IMG/VR virus record: IMGVR_UViG_3300036770_005220
Coordinates: 1 to 20,077 of that record
Source: a virus
Length of the DNA: 20,077 nt
Direction: 5' to 3' (one strand)
This document shows, one piece after another, positions 1 through 7,644 of this stretch. The number at the start of each line of letters is the position of its first letter. The first letter of the stretch is position 1. Both the position numbers and the translations under genes were made by a program. A model generated the notes under the pieces. It was not told where the DNA came from. It searched no databases and saw only the letters and a list, made by a program, of their open reading frames with translations.

Positions 1-1
1 C

Positions 2-493
2 GAAAAGCTCAGTGCTCGCATCATAGTGCCCACGGCCACAGGAGTCATGGCCTTTGGTTGCTACAACATAGATCCTGACAAAGACCAATACCGTGTCACC
101 AAGCGCAACGGTGGTTACTGGATGTTTGCGTCCCAGAGCCATGCCATGGCCTGGTGCATAGCAGACAAGTTTGCGCAGCCCACCACGCGTCGTCAGATAG
201 AATACTTGAGCGATCGATACCACAAACTCAGCACGGATCTTGCCAGCTACCGAGCCAAGTATCGGCGCCTGCAAGATCTCGCAGACATGGCCATACAAGA
301 GGCCAAAATATCCCAATGCATCTATGCTTTGACCAGTGTGTCAACCCAGCTGGAAAAATGTATATCTCAAACTAAATACTGGCAACAACAGGAATTCCAT
401 CATGAAATTGAACGATCTCAAGCCCCGAACTCCCCTGCAGCAAGTAGCTCAAGTCATGGAGAGCTATTTAGGGCATGGTCTAGAATTCAATAG
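2..493 (+). CDS. 5'-truncated phage protein, coiled-coil-like, unknown function
   Basis: The reading frame is open from the first bases of the window, so the true start lies upstream; a GTG at 26 is only an internal candidate. About 163 residues are visible. The N-terminal part is Tyr/Trp-rich and globular-looking; the middle (roughly 60-125) is rich in Gln, Lys, Leu and Ala with almost no Pro or Gly, as expected for a helical coiled coil, ending in a TKYWQQQEF-like stretch. The last 30 residues overlap the start of the next gene by about 90 nt in another frame and look low-complexity (Ser/Ala/Pro), so this tail may be poorly constrained. The pattern resembles small helical proteins seen near head genes of marine T4-like phages, but this is recollection of a family look rather than a search. 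No enzymatic motif is visible. Confidence 0.6.
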   Translation, partial: EKLSARIIVPTATGVMAFGCYNIDPDKDQYRVTKRNGGYWMFASQSHAMAWCIADKFAQPTTRRQIEYLSDRYHKLSTDLASYRAKYRRLQDLADMAIQEAKISQCIYALTSVSTQLEKCISQTKYWQQQEFHHEIERSQAPNSPAASSSSHGELFRAWSRIQ

Positions 494-1244
494 GGTCACA
501 ACCACACAAGCCCGGCACATGCTGCGTCGTGTGCGAGCTGTGCTGGAGGAGCAGCGCACCAGTTCCGCCATTTGGAACAGCCACAGAGATCCTGGCTACC
601 TCAAATTGGTCATGATGGAACAGGCTCTACAACAGCATGTGGAAGAAAACATGGCCCAAGCTCCCATGGCCATTGATGTCAACGATCCCAAGACCAAGGC
701 CACCATGAAAAAGGCCGAGCAAGGTCGTCCTCTTACCCCCGACGAACAAAAAACCATCACTGCCATGGCCATGATGAAGAAAGAAGCAGCCAAGCCCCGA
801 CGCCGCATGGTCAAAGAGCAAAACGAACTGCAACAGGCCCAGGTAGTGCTGGCCGCACAGGACATGATAGATCGCATACAAGGCATGATCGAAGACGTCA
901 GCGAGATGCAGTACAAAGATCTTCCCGCACTGTCAGCCAGCATCAAGGCTGATCCCAATCTCGGCGCTGACAAAGCATCGCAGTTCCAGAGCCAGACCAC
1001 CGGTGCCTTGACCGAGCTGCTGAATTCCCTCCAGGCCGGCAAGACTGGTCTTGAATCAGCGCAGGGTGTGTTGACTGGTCAAACCGCAGACCTCCAGGGT
1101 CTAGATGCCATGGCAGCCGGTGCTGCTCCCGCAGCCGGAGATGACTTGGACGTCAGTCTCGATGCCAATCTAGAAGCTCCGGTGGAACCCGAAGAGCCCG
1201 ACTCTGAACCCGATGAGACCAGCCTGGGACGCAAGCGAAGATAA
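402..1244 (+). CDS. conserved T4-like phage protein, possible head/scaffold-associated
   Basis: 280 aa from the ATG at 402, chosen because AGGA lies about 10 nt upstream and the N-terminus (MKLNDLKPRTP) begins a compact domain; an upstream in-frame ATG at 336 would lie deep inside the preceding gene. Residues 1-85 contain a helical segment with QARHMLRRVR and YLKLVMMEQAL. Residues 140-250 are Gln/Ala/Leu-rich and probably helical (QQAQVVLAAQDMIDRIQ, then a GKTGLESAQGVLTGQ stretch). The C-terminus is acidic and Pro/Glu-rich and ends in a basic GRKRR. Such helical, acidic-tailed proteins sit next to capsid genes in marine T4-like phages, so a scaffold or head-core role is possible but unproven. 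The stop overlaps the next ATG by one base (TAATG), indicating translational coupling. Confidence 0.75.
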   Translation: MKLNDLKPRTPLQQVAQVMESYLGHGLEFNRVTTTQARHMLRRVRAVLEEQRTSSAIWNSHRDPGYLKLVMMEQALQQHVEENMAQAPMAIDVNDPKTKATMKKAEQGRPLTPDEQKTITAMAMMKKEAAKPRRRMVKEQNELQQAQVVLAAQDMIDRIQGMIEDVSEMQYKDLPALSASIKADPNLGADKASQFQSQTTGALTELLNSLQAGKTGLESAQGVLTGQTADLQGLDAMAAGAAPAAGDDLDVSLDANLEAPVEPEEPDSEPDETSLGRKRR

Positions 1245-1588
1245 TGCGTATCCGTGAGGTAGACGAGCAGCAGGCTGATGTACTAAAGCTGGCTGGTCTT
1301 GCTGAGTTCCTCATAGGACGCAGCAACGATACCGGAGCCAGTGCGCAGATCAGCGTGGACGCATTTGTCAACATGGCTCGCAATCTTGGAATCAGCGTGG
1401 ATGCTGCTCGCCTGCAGAACCTCAGCGGTCAACCTCCACTCAGCAATGTCATCAACAAAGTCACCGACGACACCATTTACTTCGTGGGCAGCGAACCACC
1501 AGATCAAGACATGAGCGTGGACCAAGCTCGCCAAACCGTGGACACCATGGCCAAGCGAGCAGGAAAAAAAACTTTTGACAAATTGTAA
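1244..1588 (+). CDS. conserved small T4-like phage protein, unknown function
   Basis: 114 aa. Its ATG shares one base with the upstream stop, so the two genes are translationally coupled and probably act together. Visible parts: a helical N-terminus containing LAEFLIGRSND, a central ISVDAFVNMARNLGISVD segment, a short beta-like part (DDTIYFVG), and a C-terminal VDQARQTVDTMAKRAGKK helix. The architecture looks like a conserved companion of the preceding head-type protein in T4-like marine phages, but I cannot assign a function. Its last codons contain an A8 run (about 1564-1571) and also overlap the -35 box of the next promoter. Confidence 0.7.
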   Translation: MRIREVDEQQADVLKLAGLAEFLIGRSNDTGASAQISVDAFVNMARNLGISVDAARLQNLSGQPPLSNVINKVTDDTIYFVGSEPPDQDMSVDQARQTVDTMAKRAGKKTFDKL

Positions 1589-1603
1589 AATCTCTAGTAC
1601 AAT
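1575..1603 (+). promoter_or_regulatory. sigma70-type promoter with possible leaderless start
   Basis: A perfect -35 TTGACA (1575-1580), a 17-nt spacer and a -10 TACAAT (1598-1603). The expected transcription start, 6-7 nt after the -10, falls at about 1610, which is the A of the deformylase ATG. There is no Shine-Dalgarno sequence between the -10 and the ATG, so the transcript could be leaderless. The -35 lies inside the end of the upstream gene. Confidence 0.7.
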
Positions 1604-1609
1604 AGCCTG

Positions 1610-2920
1610 ATGTTTGAATCTCAGTTAAGGTTTTGGCCCGACCCCATACTGAACATAGAAACTGATCTTTGGGACTTTCAAGATCCTCCGTTTGATCCGC
1701 ATGAACTAGCAGAGGCCATGACTCTGTGTATGCAGCGCATGGGTGGCATCGGTCTATCAGCCAATCAATTCGGCCAACCCTACCGTGTGATGATTATGCA
1801 GCTCCAAAATGGCGTCACGGTGTCAATGTTTAATCCAAAACTACTGTGGGCCAGCCAAGACTTATGGCCATGTCCAGAAGGGTGTTTGAGTTTTCCTGGC
1901 CAGTCAGTGACCGTGGCTAGATCTCGAACGGTCAAGGCCGGTTGGCAAGACGCATTGGGTCAAGAACATGTTGATGTATTCCATGACATAGATGCCAAAT
2001 GCTTTTTACACGAGCTGGATCATCTCAATGGCGTTACCATGGAATCAAGATTCACTGCGCAACAACTTGAAGACCTCCGCAAACGCAGTGCAGCAAAACA
2101 CTCGGTCTATTATGGCACAGACCGAGTGGTGATACAGCATGCCATGCCTGGCGTAGACATGAAATTGACGGAGATTTGTTTGTTGTTGAACGGCCGCGTT
2201 ACCCCCTCCAGTCACATGATGATAGGCGCTTTCACCACGCTGGAAGAAAGATTTGAGTGGGTCATGCATTATCTGCGCTCATGGAATTTTCCATGGTGGC
2301 TGGATTTCAATCTCAGTAACCGTTGGCTCATAGACTCTATGCCAGGTGCGCTGTTGGCAAGGTTTGACTGGAGCGGCACAGAACAGCATTGGCTACATGA
2401 GAGGATGACCAAGCGTCACTTGAATTCCAGCATGCCATTGAGACTGCTGTCGCGTGGCCCAAAGTTGTTTTTTATAGCATCCTACAACTACGGCACTTTC
2501 CAATCTTTTGTGTCCCGGATTTGGGAGAGACCGCGTGTGATCATGGGCCATAATAGTTGTGCATGGCTGTCATGGCGTCACGGGATTTTAGATTGTCAGG
2601 AACAAACAGTTTTGCAACCACGGTCCATCATGGATCAGTTGGGAGAATCCAATGTGTTTGTTTTTGATGTCAATAGTTTTTTTGACACACATGCATTCTG
2701 TGATCAAATGCAAAATTTAAATAGGTGGCTGGACCTGCCATCATTGCCCTTGGACAAAGTCGCACAAATCCACCTGGAATATTTAAAAACTTGTGAAAGA
2801 GTCAAACATCTAAGAAGCAAAATCAAACATACCAAAATCAGTGGGGCAGCCATAGATCGATCACTGGGCGATCAATTCCCAATCAATTATCAACATCGCC
2901 TTGAACCTTATTTGCCCTGA
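1610..2920 (+). CDS. def: peptide deformylase fused to a degenerate sulfotransferase-like domain
   Basis: 436 aa. Residues 1 to about 160 form a peptide deformylase, the metalloenzyme that removes the N-formyl group from nascent proteins. All three signature motifs are present: GIGLSANQ (46-53), EGCLS (90-94, metal ligand C92) and HELDH (134-138, ligands H134/H138, catalytic E135), so it should be active. Phage deformylases are known but usually stop near 130-160 residues. Here about 270 more residues follow (from about 167). That part aligns by eye with the next gene: HYLRxxNxPWWxDF at 220-233, a GPKLFFIAS segment, and a C-terminal IHLEYLKTCERVK. The P-loop-like PGAGGN of the neighbour is replaced by PGVDMK at 180-185, so nucleotide-type binding is probably lost. 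The start is close behind a sigma70 promoter and the stop overlaps the next ATG by one base. Confidence 0.9.
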   Translation: MFESQLRFWPDPILNIETDLWDFQDPPFDPHELAEAMTLCMQRMGGIGLSANQFGQPYRVMIMQLQNGVTVSMFNPKLLWASQDLWPCPEGCLSFPGQSVTVARSRTVKAGWQDALGQEHVDVFHDIDAKCFLHELDHLNGVTMESRFTAQQLEDLRKRSAAKHSVYYGTDRVVIQHAMPGVDMKLTEICLLLNGRVTPSSHMMIGAFTTLEERFEWVMHYLRSWNFPWWLDFNLSNRWLIDSMPGALLARFDWSGTEQHWLHERMTKRHLNSSMPLRLLSRGPKLFFIASYNYGTFQSFVSRIWERPRVIMGHNSCAWLSWRHGILDCQEQTVLQPRSIMDQLGESNVFVFDVNSFFDTHAFCDQMQNLNRWLDLPSLPLDKVAQIHLEYLKTCERVKHLRSKIKHTKISGAAIDRSLGDQFPINYQHRLEPYLP

Positions 2921-3675
2921 TGAACATCGACAATGATCCAATACTGGGAAGTAATATGGTTTTCCTGCACTACGTTCCTGGAGCAGGGGGAAACTACATT
3001 GCTGCATTGTGTGCCCTGAGTCAGAAATGTGAATTCAGACACTGCGCGTTGATCAATTATTTTGATACTGCTGAAGAAAAATACGAATTTTTGCTCCATT
3101 ATCTACGAAATTACAACAATCCGTGGTGGGAAGATTTTCAAATGGGCAACGATAGACTTTTTGGGGTTGATCCCAGGGACAGCCAAGGACTCTGGCATTC
3201 GCTCAAACAAAAAGACCCTGCCAGCATATATGATTGGCTGCGCTCAAAAAATACCATGTCGGAATATTTTTACCATTCTGGACAAAAATTTTTCATGGTG
3301 AGTCACCATCGAGCCGAATTAAATTTGTACCTATCTACCTGGACACAGGCGCGGGTGCTGATCATGGTCAATACTGCAAATTGGCTGGAGCATCGGGTCA
3401 AGAGCAGGAGCAAGGAAACCGCACATGACGCGTTGACAGCACCCACGATAAAGCCCAAGTTTTATTTTGATACTGACTCATTTTTAGACACTGATAAATT
3501 GGTCCAGGAAATGCAGCGAGTTTTTGCATGGCTGGAACTGGATGATTTTCGAGAAGATTGGATAAGGAACATACACATGGAATATCTTAAAGTGATTGAC
3601 TTCTGTAAAAAAAGAGCCGACAGGCCCGGGTTTCTCATCGCTGGTCCTGGAGCAGCAGTGGGGCTTGTGATATGA
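2920..3675 (+). CDS. sulfotransferase-like P-loop protein, paralogue of upstream C-terminal domain
   Basis: 251 aa. The N-terminus has FLHYVPGAGGNYIAALCALS (15-34), which resembles the 5'-phosphosulfate-binding loop of PAPS-dependent sulfotransferases, where a strand is followed by a Gly-rich turn and a helix. The C-terminal part (FDTDSFLDT, then a helix and IHMEYLKVIDFCK) fits the 'distance-to-wing' layout seen in sulfotransferase-like proteins of marine phages. It shares HYLRxxNxPWWxDF (60-73) and several other blocks with the C-terminal half of the deformylase gene immediately upstream, with identical 43-residue spacing from the PG motif, so the two arose by duplication. The start TGATG overlaps the upstream stop and its own stop overlaps the next gene by 4 nt. 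The sulfotransferase assignment is an inference from motif shape; substrate unknown. Confidence 0.6.
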   Translation: MNIDNDPILGSNMVFLHYVPGAGGNYIAALCALSQKCEFRHCALINYFDTAEEKYEFLLHYLRNYNNPWWEDFQMGNDRLFGVDPRDSQGLWHSLKQKDPASIYDWLRSKNTMSEYFYHSGQKFFMVSHHRAELNLYLSTWTQARVLIMVNTANWLEHRVKSRSKETAHDALTAPTIKPKFYFDTDSFLDTDKLVQEMQRVFAWLELDDFREDWIRNIHMEYLKVIDFCKKRADRPGFLIAGPGAAVGLVI

Positions 3676-4382
3676 TTACCGCAAAATTTGACTACCCATC
3701 TCTGCACAGGCACAGCGTTAATGGGCAACGTTTTTATGAAACACCCACGGGAGCCGCTGTGCCTTCGGTGACCTCGGTGCTGGACCGTACCAAACCAGAA
3801 CAAGCAAAGCAAGCCCTGCAGGAATGGCGTAAACGTGTGGGAGAAAAGCAAGCACAAGCCATCACCACCGAGGCTGCTGGCCGCGGTACTCGCATGCATA
3901 AATGGATTGAAAATCACGTGCAGACTGGAGAAATCGGCACACCGGGCAGCAATCCCTATAGTCAGGTCAGTCATGCCATGGCCCAAGTGATCATAGATCA
4001 AGGTTTATCTCGCTGCCAAGAATTCTGGGGCACAGAAGTTCCGTTGTATTTTCCACAGGTATATGCCGGCACCACTGACCTAGTTGGGGTACATGATAAC
4101 ACTGATGCCATAATGGACCATAAGCAGACCAACAAGCCTAAAAAACGCGAATGGATCAATGATTATTTCCTACAACTAGTGGCCTATGCTTTGGCTCACA
4201 ACGAAGTATATGGTACAGCAATCCGCAAAGGGGTAATCTTTATGTGTGTGGCTCCCCAGGAAGCAAAGCCTGGCATCTGGACACAACCGCAATTCCAAGA
4301 ATTTGTGCTGGAAGGACAAGAGTTTGATAGATTCACAGACGCCTGGCTGCGTCGATTAGAAGAATATTATATGAAACTTTAG
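3672..4382 (+). CDS. PD-(D/E)XK exonuclease, MGME1/RecB/Cas4-like
   Basis: 236 aa. The fold of RecB-family nucleases is readable in order: GTRMHKWIE with H76, a Glu-containing strand (TEVPLY, E122), the metal-binding Asp in AGTTDLVGV (D136), the D-x-K motif IMDHKQTN (D149, K151), and the QxxxY motif FLQLVAYAL (Q168, Y172). This set and order match the single-strand DNA exonuclease family that includes mitochondrial MGME1 and many T4-like phage exonucleases; the spacing is complete, so it should be active. No Cys cluster is present, which argues against a Cas4-type Fe-S enzyme. Its ATG overlaps the previous stop by 4 nt (ATGA). A role in phage DNA recombination or host DNA breakdown is inferred from the family. 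Confidence 0.85.
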   Translation: MITAKFDYPSLHRHSVNGQRFYETPTGAAVPSVTSVLDRTKPEQAKQALQEWRKRVGEKQAQAITTEAAGRGTRMHKWIENHVQTGEIGTPGSNPYSQVSHAMAQVIIDQGLSRCQEFWGTEVPLYFPQVYAGTTDLVGVHDNTDAIMDHKQTNKPKKREWINDYFLQLVAYALAHNEVYGTAIRKGVIFMCVAPQEAKPGIWTQPQFQEFVLEGQEFDRFTDAWLRRLEEYYMKL

Positions 4383-4385
4383 TGC

Positions 4386-5588
4386 ATGTCAAAAAATTTC
4401 TCCTATGTTGCCTTACAACTCTTGATGTCTCGCTGCCGCCGACTTGTCACCAACAATCGTATCAGCGACGCGTTGGAATTATTAGATCCTGTGGGCATTC
4501 ACAGTCACGATACTGAGGCGGTGTTATACAAAGCACAGCTTTTGATCAATCTCAAACGCTTTCAGGAAGCAGAAAATCTGCTGCTTGATGAGATCAGATT
4601 TGATAATGACAACACTTCTTTGCAAGTTTTTTTGGGACAACTGTACCAACGACTTGGTCGTTGGGATCAATGTTGGTCATTGACAGAATCAACCGTTTTC
4701 AAACAACAAAAGATCATGGGTTGTGGGCCTGGCGACATGCCCAGCTCGCTGAATCATATCAAGGCTCAAGGACGCCGGCCTCGTGTGTTGTGCTATCAGG
4801 ATCGTGGAGGCTTAGGTGACTGTATACAATTTCTTAGATTTTTAAATCATCCATGTCTCCAGGATGTGGATCTTTGTCTCAGGGTCCCGGCTGTTTTACA
4901 GGACCTGGTGGCTTGCAATTTTCCCACGGCAACGGTACAAGCAGCGGCCACGGGTCATGTGCTGGAATCTACTAGAGCTGACTTTGATATACGGTGTACT
5001 TTCTTCAGTTTACCGGCGGCTCTGGGACTCACACAAGAAAGCCAGTTGCGCTCGGATCCGTATATTCACTGTGATGCAGCACAAGCACAATGCGTGAGAA
5101 CAAAGGTTAGGGCGCCACAAGACTCTTTGATCATGGGTTTTCAGTGGCGCGGCAGCGATGTATCGTTGGGGCAAGGACCAGGAGCAGAACGTTCCATACC
5201 ATTGACCTGTCTTGACGACTTTGTTCCAGGTTCAGTTAGCATTGTAAGTTTGAGGAAAGACACAGTGCCAGCTGAACAACAATGGATGTGCCACTGGGGC
5301 ATCATAGACGTAGTAGATGTAATTATGGACTTGGCACAGACAGCCGCAGTGATTTCCCACCTAGACTTTGTGGTCACCATTGATACCTCCACGGCGCACT
5401 TGGCTGGAGCCATGGGCAAACCAACATACTTGTTGCTGCCTTATTCCAGTGCACCAATTTGGTTAGAAAATCGTCTAGATACGCCATGGTACACTTCTAT
5501 GCAGTTAATACGCCAAAAAACTGCGGGCGATTGGCATGACTGTGCAGCCACACTCAGAATTTTACTGCGCCGGGACTGGGGCATCTAG
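4386..5588 (+). CDS. TPR protein with GT9/heptosyltransferase-like glycosyltransferase domain
   Basis: 400 aa. Residues about 10-110 form two or three TPR-like helical repeats (AVLYKAQLLINLKRFQEAEN and TSLQVFLGQLYQRLGRWDQC). The C-terminal half carries hallmarks of the GT-B glycosyltransferase family 9 branch found fused to TPRs: RGGLGDCIQFLRFL (140-153, the GxGD nucleotide/acceptor loop), IMGFQWRGS, and the donor-site DTSTAHLAGAMGKP (333-346), followed by the typical PWYxSMQLIRQ block. It probably transfers a sugar to a protein or surface glycan; donor and acceptor are unknown. It lies three bases after the exonuclease gene and just before the tail-spike gene, so it may modify a virion protein or the host surface. 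Catalytic residues of this family are not firmly fixed, so activity is inferred. Confidence 0.8.
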   Translation: MSKNFSYVALQLLMSRCRRLVTNNRISDALELLDPVGIHSHDTEAVLYKAQLLINLKRFQEAENLLLDEIRFDNDNTSLQVFLGQLYQRLGRWDQCWSLTESTVFKQQKIMGCGPGDMPSSLNHIKAQGRRPRVLCYQDRGGLGDCIQFLRFLNHPCLQDVDLCLRVPAVLQDLVACNFPTATVQAAATGHVLESTRADFDIRCTFFSLPAALGLTQESQLRSDPYIHCDAAQAQCVRTKVRAPQDSLIMGFQWRGSDVSLGQGPGAERSIPLTCLDDFVPGSVSIVSLRKDTVPAEQQWMCHWGIIDVVDVIMDLAQTAAVISHLDFVVTIDTSTAHLAGAMGKPTYLLLPYSSAPIWLENRLDTPWYTSMQLIRQKTAGDWHDCAATLRILLRRDWGI

Positions 5589-5713
5589 CAGCTGGCTGGT
5601 GCTTAGATAGGTAAATACACACAAACAGAGTTGCAAGCATGGCCATAGTACAAATTTCGCGCATTACCAACCGTAAAGGTCTTCAAGAAAATCTACCGCA
5701 GCTGGCTGGTGCT
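5588..5713 (+). repeat. 16-nt direct repeat flanking the tail-spike start
   Basis: GCAGCTGGCTGGTGCT occurs at 5588-5603, directly after the glycosyltransferase stop, and again at 5698-5713 inside the tail-spike gene, where it encodes QLAGA (residues 21-25). The first copy, in frame with the upstream stop, would read QLAGA followed by TAG. It looks like a relic of a duplication or a recombination join at the tail-fibre module boundary. Confidence 0.75.
5611..5617 (+). promoter_or_regulatory. possible T4-like late promoter element (GTAAATA)
   Basis: GTAAATAC lies 22 nt upstream of the tail-spike ATG in the only sizeable gap of this region. T4 late promoters consist of a TATAAATA-type -10 without a -35. 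This is a partial match, supported by similar nTAAATA strings at 15706, 16347, 18422 and 18915 near other gene starts. Confidence 0.35.
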
Positions 5714-7216
5714 GAGTTTGGTTATTGCGTTGATACCCGTAGATTGTTTATTGGTAATGGTACCCTGCAGGAAGGTGCGCCCACGGTGGGCAACACGGAA
5801 ATACTGACAGAATACAGCGACATCACAGAGCTCTTGGATTACACCTATGCTGATGTGGCCGTGGGCTATGCTGCTCAGACCGGAGCTTCAGGCAACACAC
5901 CCGTGGTGCGCACAGTGCAGGCCAAACTGGATGATTTTGCCAGCGTCAGAGATTTTGGTGCTGTGGGTGACGGTGTCGCGGATGACACTGCGGCCATCAA
6001 CAGGGCCCTGTTCCAGTTATATTGCCGTGAAGTCAACACCCAGATACGACGCAGTTTGTTTTTTCCTGCAGGAACTTACCGCATCACTGAAACCATTATT
6101 GTGCCCACATTCGCGAAGTTAGTGGGCGAAGGGGCAGACTGTACCACCATTTATCTTGACAACAACGTTGACATCAGCAGTCTCACAGCCTACGTGGCTC
6201 GATACGGAGACAGTCTACAACAAACCGGTGCCAACATCGGTACCAACGGTGCTACCCCACCAAAAAACATTGAAATATCCAGCATGACTTTCCAAAGTGG
6301 TGTGGACACTGACGTATTTCTAGTGGATCGAGCTTCGCAGTGTTGGTTCACCAGTGTAAACTTTGTCGGCAATATCACGCTGCAAGAAATACAGGACAAC
6401 AGCGTAACGCCAGTGCCTGAATTGGATTGTGTGGTATTTGACAGCGGTGCCGGGTTGGTGTGTACCGACATTATATTTGATCGATGTAAGTTTTCAAACA
6501 ATGCTTATGCGTTTGATATCGAGGACAATACCGAAGGTATAGTTGTCAGCAACAGCTGGTTTACCACTCTATTGCAAGGCTGTGATGTCAACAACCCGGA
6601 CACTGGCGGTGTAAGAATACTGCACAACATTTTTGATTTGATTTACCGGCAAGCCATAGTATTTAGGAACAGTCTCAACGTTTCGGCGTTCAACGTATTC
6701 TACAATGTGGGATACAGCATAGGATCGGTCAGTCCAGTAACATCCATAATAAGTTTTGAAAATGATCTTAATGTCAGTACCGGTGATCTATTTGAACGCA
6801 GCGATGCTGATGCCTACAACGTTCCTCGCATCACCATCACACAGTCGGGTGCGGTAACTGGCGGACAAGAAAATCAGCTGGGTAGATTCAATCAAGCTGC
6901 TGGTCGCAGTGTGAATATTGCCAACAATGTCAGCAATCAAAACATCCTGAGTGTCAAGAATGACAACATACGTGCTTTCAAACTCTACTACACCATTACT
7001 CGAGATACTGCCAACAGAACAGGCACACTCATGGTGGTCAGCGGACCCGATGACAGCACCAATCCAGTGGCCTACACAGATGAATTCACGGAGAATCAAG
7101 ACGCAGGTGTCACGCTGATTTGCACACAGGTCAGCAGCCAAATCAATGTGTTGTACACCAGTAATAATTCAGGCTTCGCTGGTGTGATGACCTATACCAT
7201 GTCTCATTTGGCTTGA
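5639..7216 (+). CDS. tail spike/fibre with Mtd-like N-terminus and pectate-lyase beta-helix
   Basis: 525 aa. Residues 1-45 (VQISRITNRKG ... GYCVDTRRLFIGNGT) match the N-terminal pattern of phage major tropism determinant-like and other fibre proteins, which dock the fibre to the virion. From about 102, the ASVRDFGAVGDGVADDTAAI block is the diagnostic start of the pectate_lyase_3 superfamily, a right-handed beta-helix found in tail spikes that bind or cut polysaccharides. The following 300 residues show the expected irregular beta repeats (NNxF, VSNSW, ILHNIF). The C-terminal 130 residues look like a separate beta-rich domain. No catalytic set can be fixed by eye, so binding versus hydrolysis is open. 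The Shine-Dalgarno is weak; a 16-nt repeat brackets the start. The stop overlaps the next ATG by one base. Confidence 0.85.
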   Translation: MAIVQISRITNRKGLQENLPQLAGAEFGYCVDTRRLFIGNGTLQEGAPTVGNTEILTEYSDITELLDYTYADVAVGYAAQTGASGNTPVVRTVQAKLDDFASVRDFGAVGDGVADDTAAINRALFQLYCREVNTQIRRSLFFPAGTYRITETIIVPTFAKLVGEGADCTTIYLDNNVDISSLTAYVARYGDSLQQTGANIGTNGATPPKNIEISSMTFQSGVDTDVFLVDRASQCWFTSVNFVGNITLQEIQDNSVTPVPELDCVVFDSGAGLVCTDIIFDRCKFSNNAYAFDIEDNTEGIVVSNSWFTTLLQGCDVNNPDTGGVRILHNIFDLIYRQAIVFRNSLNVSAFNVFYNVGYSIGSVSPVTSIISFENDLNVSTGDLFERSDADAYNVPRITITQSGAVTGGQENQLGRFNQAAGRSVNIANNVSNQNILSVKNDNIRAFKLYYTITRDTANRTGTLMVVSGPDDSTNPVAYTDEFTENQDAGVTLICTQVSSQINVLYTSNNSGFAGVMTYTMSHLA

Positions 7217-7644
7217 TGTGGCCACTGTTTTTTGAAGATCGCCTGCGTGCCTGGCACGACTTGCGGCAGAATCTTGGAGCCCAACTCAGTGCGGATCAAC
7301 TGCAACAGGTAAATCATTGGTGGTGGCGCGTACCCATGGTAAACTATTGTTTGCATTGGAATGATACCACCACATGGCCAGGTCCATGGGAACTGCTGAC
7401 CTTGGACGGATATTGTAATATTTCGCGGGCGCTAGGCATGGTATATACAATCGCGTTGGTGTCGCCACCATTGCGAGACAAACTAGTGCTTTTACATGGC
7501 CACGAAGCTACTTTGGTCACGATCAAGGGGCGTGATCATGTATTGAATTGGGATCCAAGTTCTGTAGACAGTATTGATCTGGCAGACTTCGCCTTGATTG
7601 ACAAGTTAAATTGTAGTAAAATTCTTGACTGGGAACACATATGA
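7216..7644 (+). CDS. conserved phage protein downstream of tail spike, unknown function
   Basis: 142 aa from the ATG at 7216, which shares one base with the tail-spike stop (TGATG); this is preferred over a TTG one codon earlier. The protein is very Trp-rich (WWWRVP, WPGPWELL), with the order aromatic helix, PWELL turn, then SRALGMVYTIALVS and a beta-rich end. This pattern is typical of a small conserved family found in marine T4-like phages next to tail-fibre genes, but no function is known to me. A chaperone or accessory role for the spike is only suggested by position. The end overlaps nrdA by 4 nt. Confidence 0.65.
   Translation: MWPLFFEDRLRAWHDLRQNLGAQLSADQLQQVNHWWWRVPMVNYCLHWNDTTTWPGPWELLTLDGYCNISRALGMVYTIALVSPPLRDKLVLLHGHEATLVTIKGRDHVLNWDPSSVDSIDLADFALIDKLNCSKILDWEHI

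Noticed and set aside
1564-1571. A8 run at the end of the 114-aa gene as a programmed frameshift site
   Set aside because: No useful alternative frame follows, and no stimulatory structure; the stop comes six codons later.
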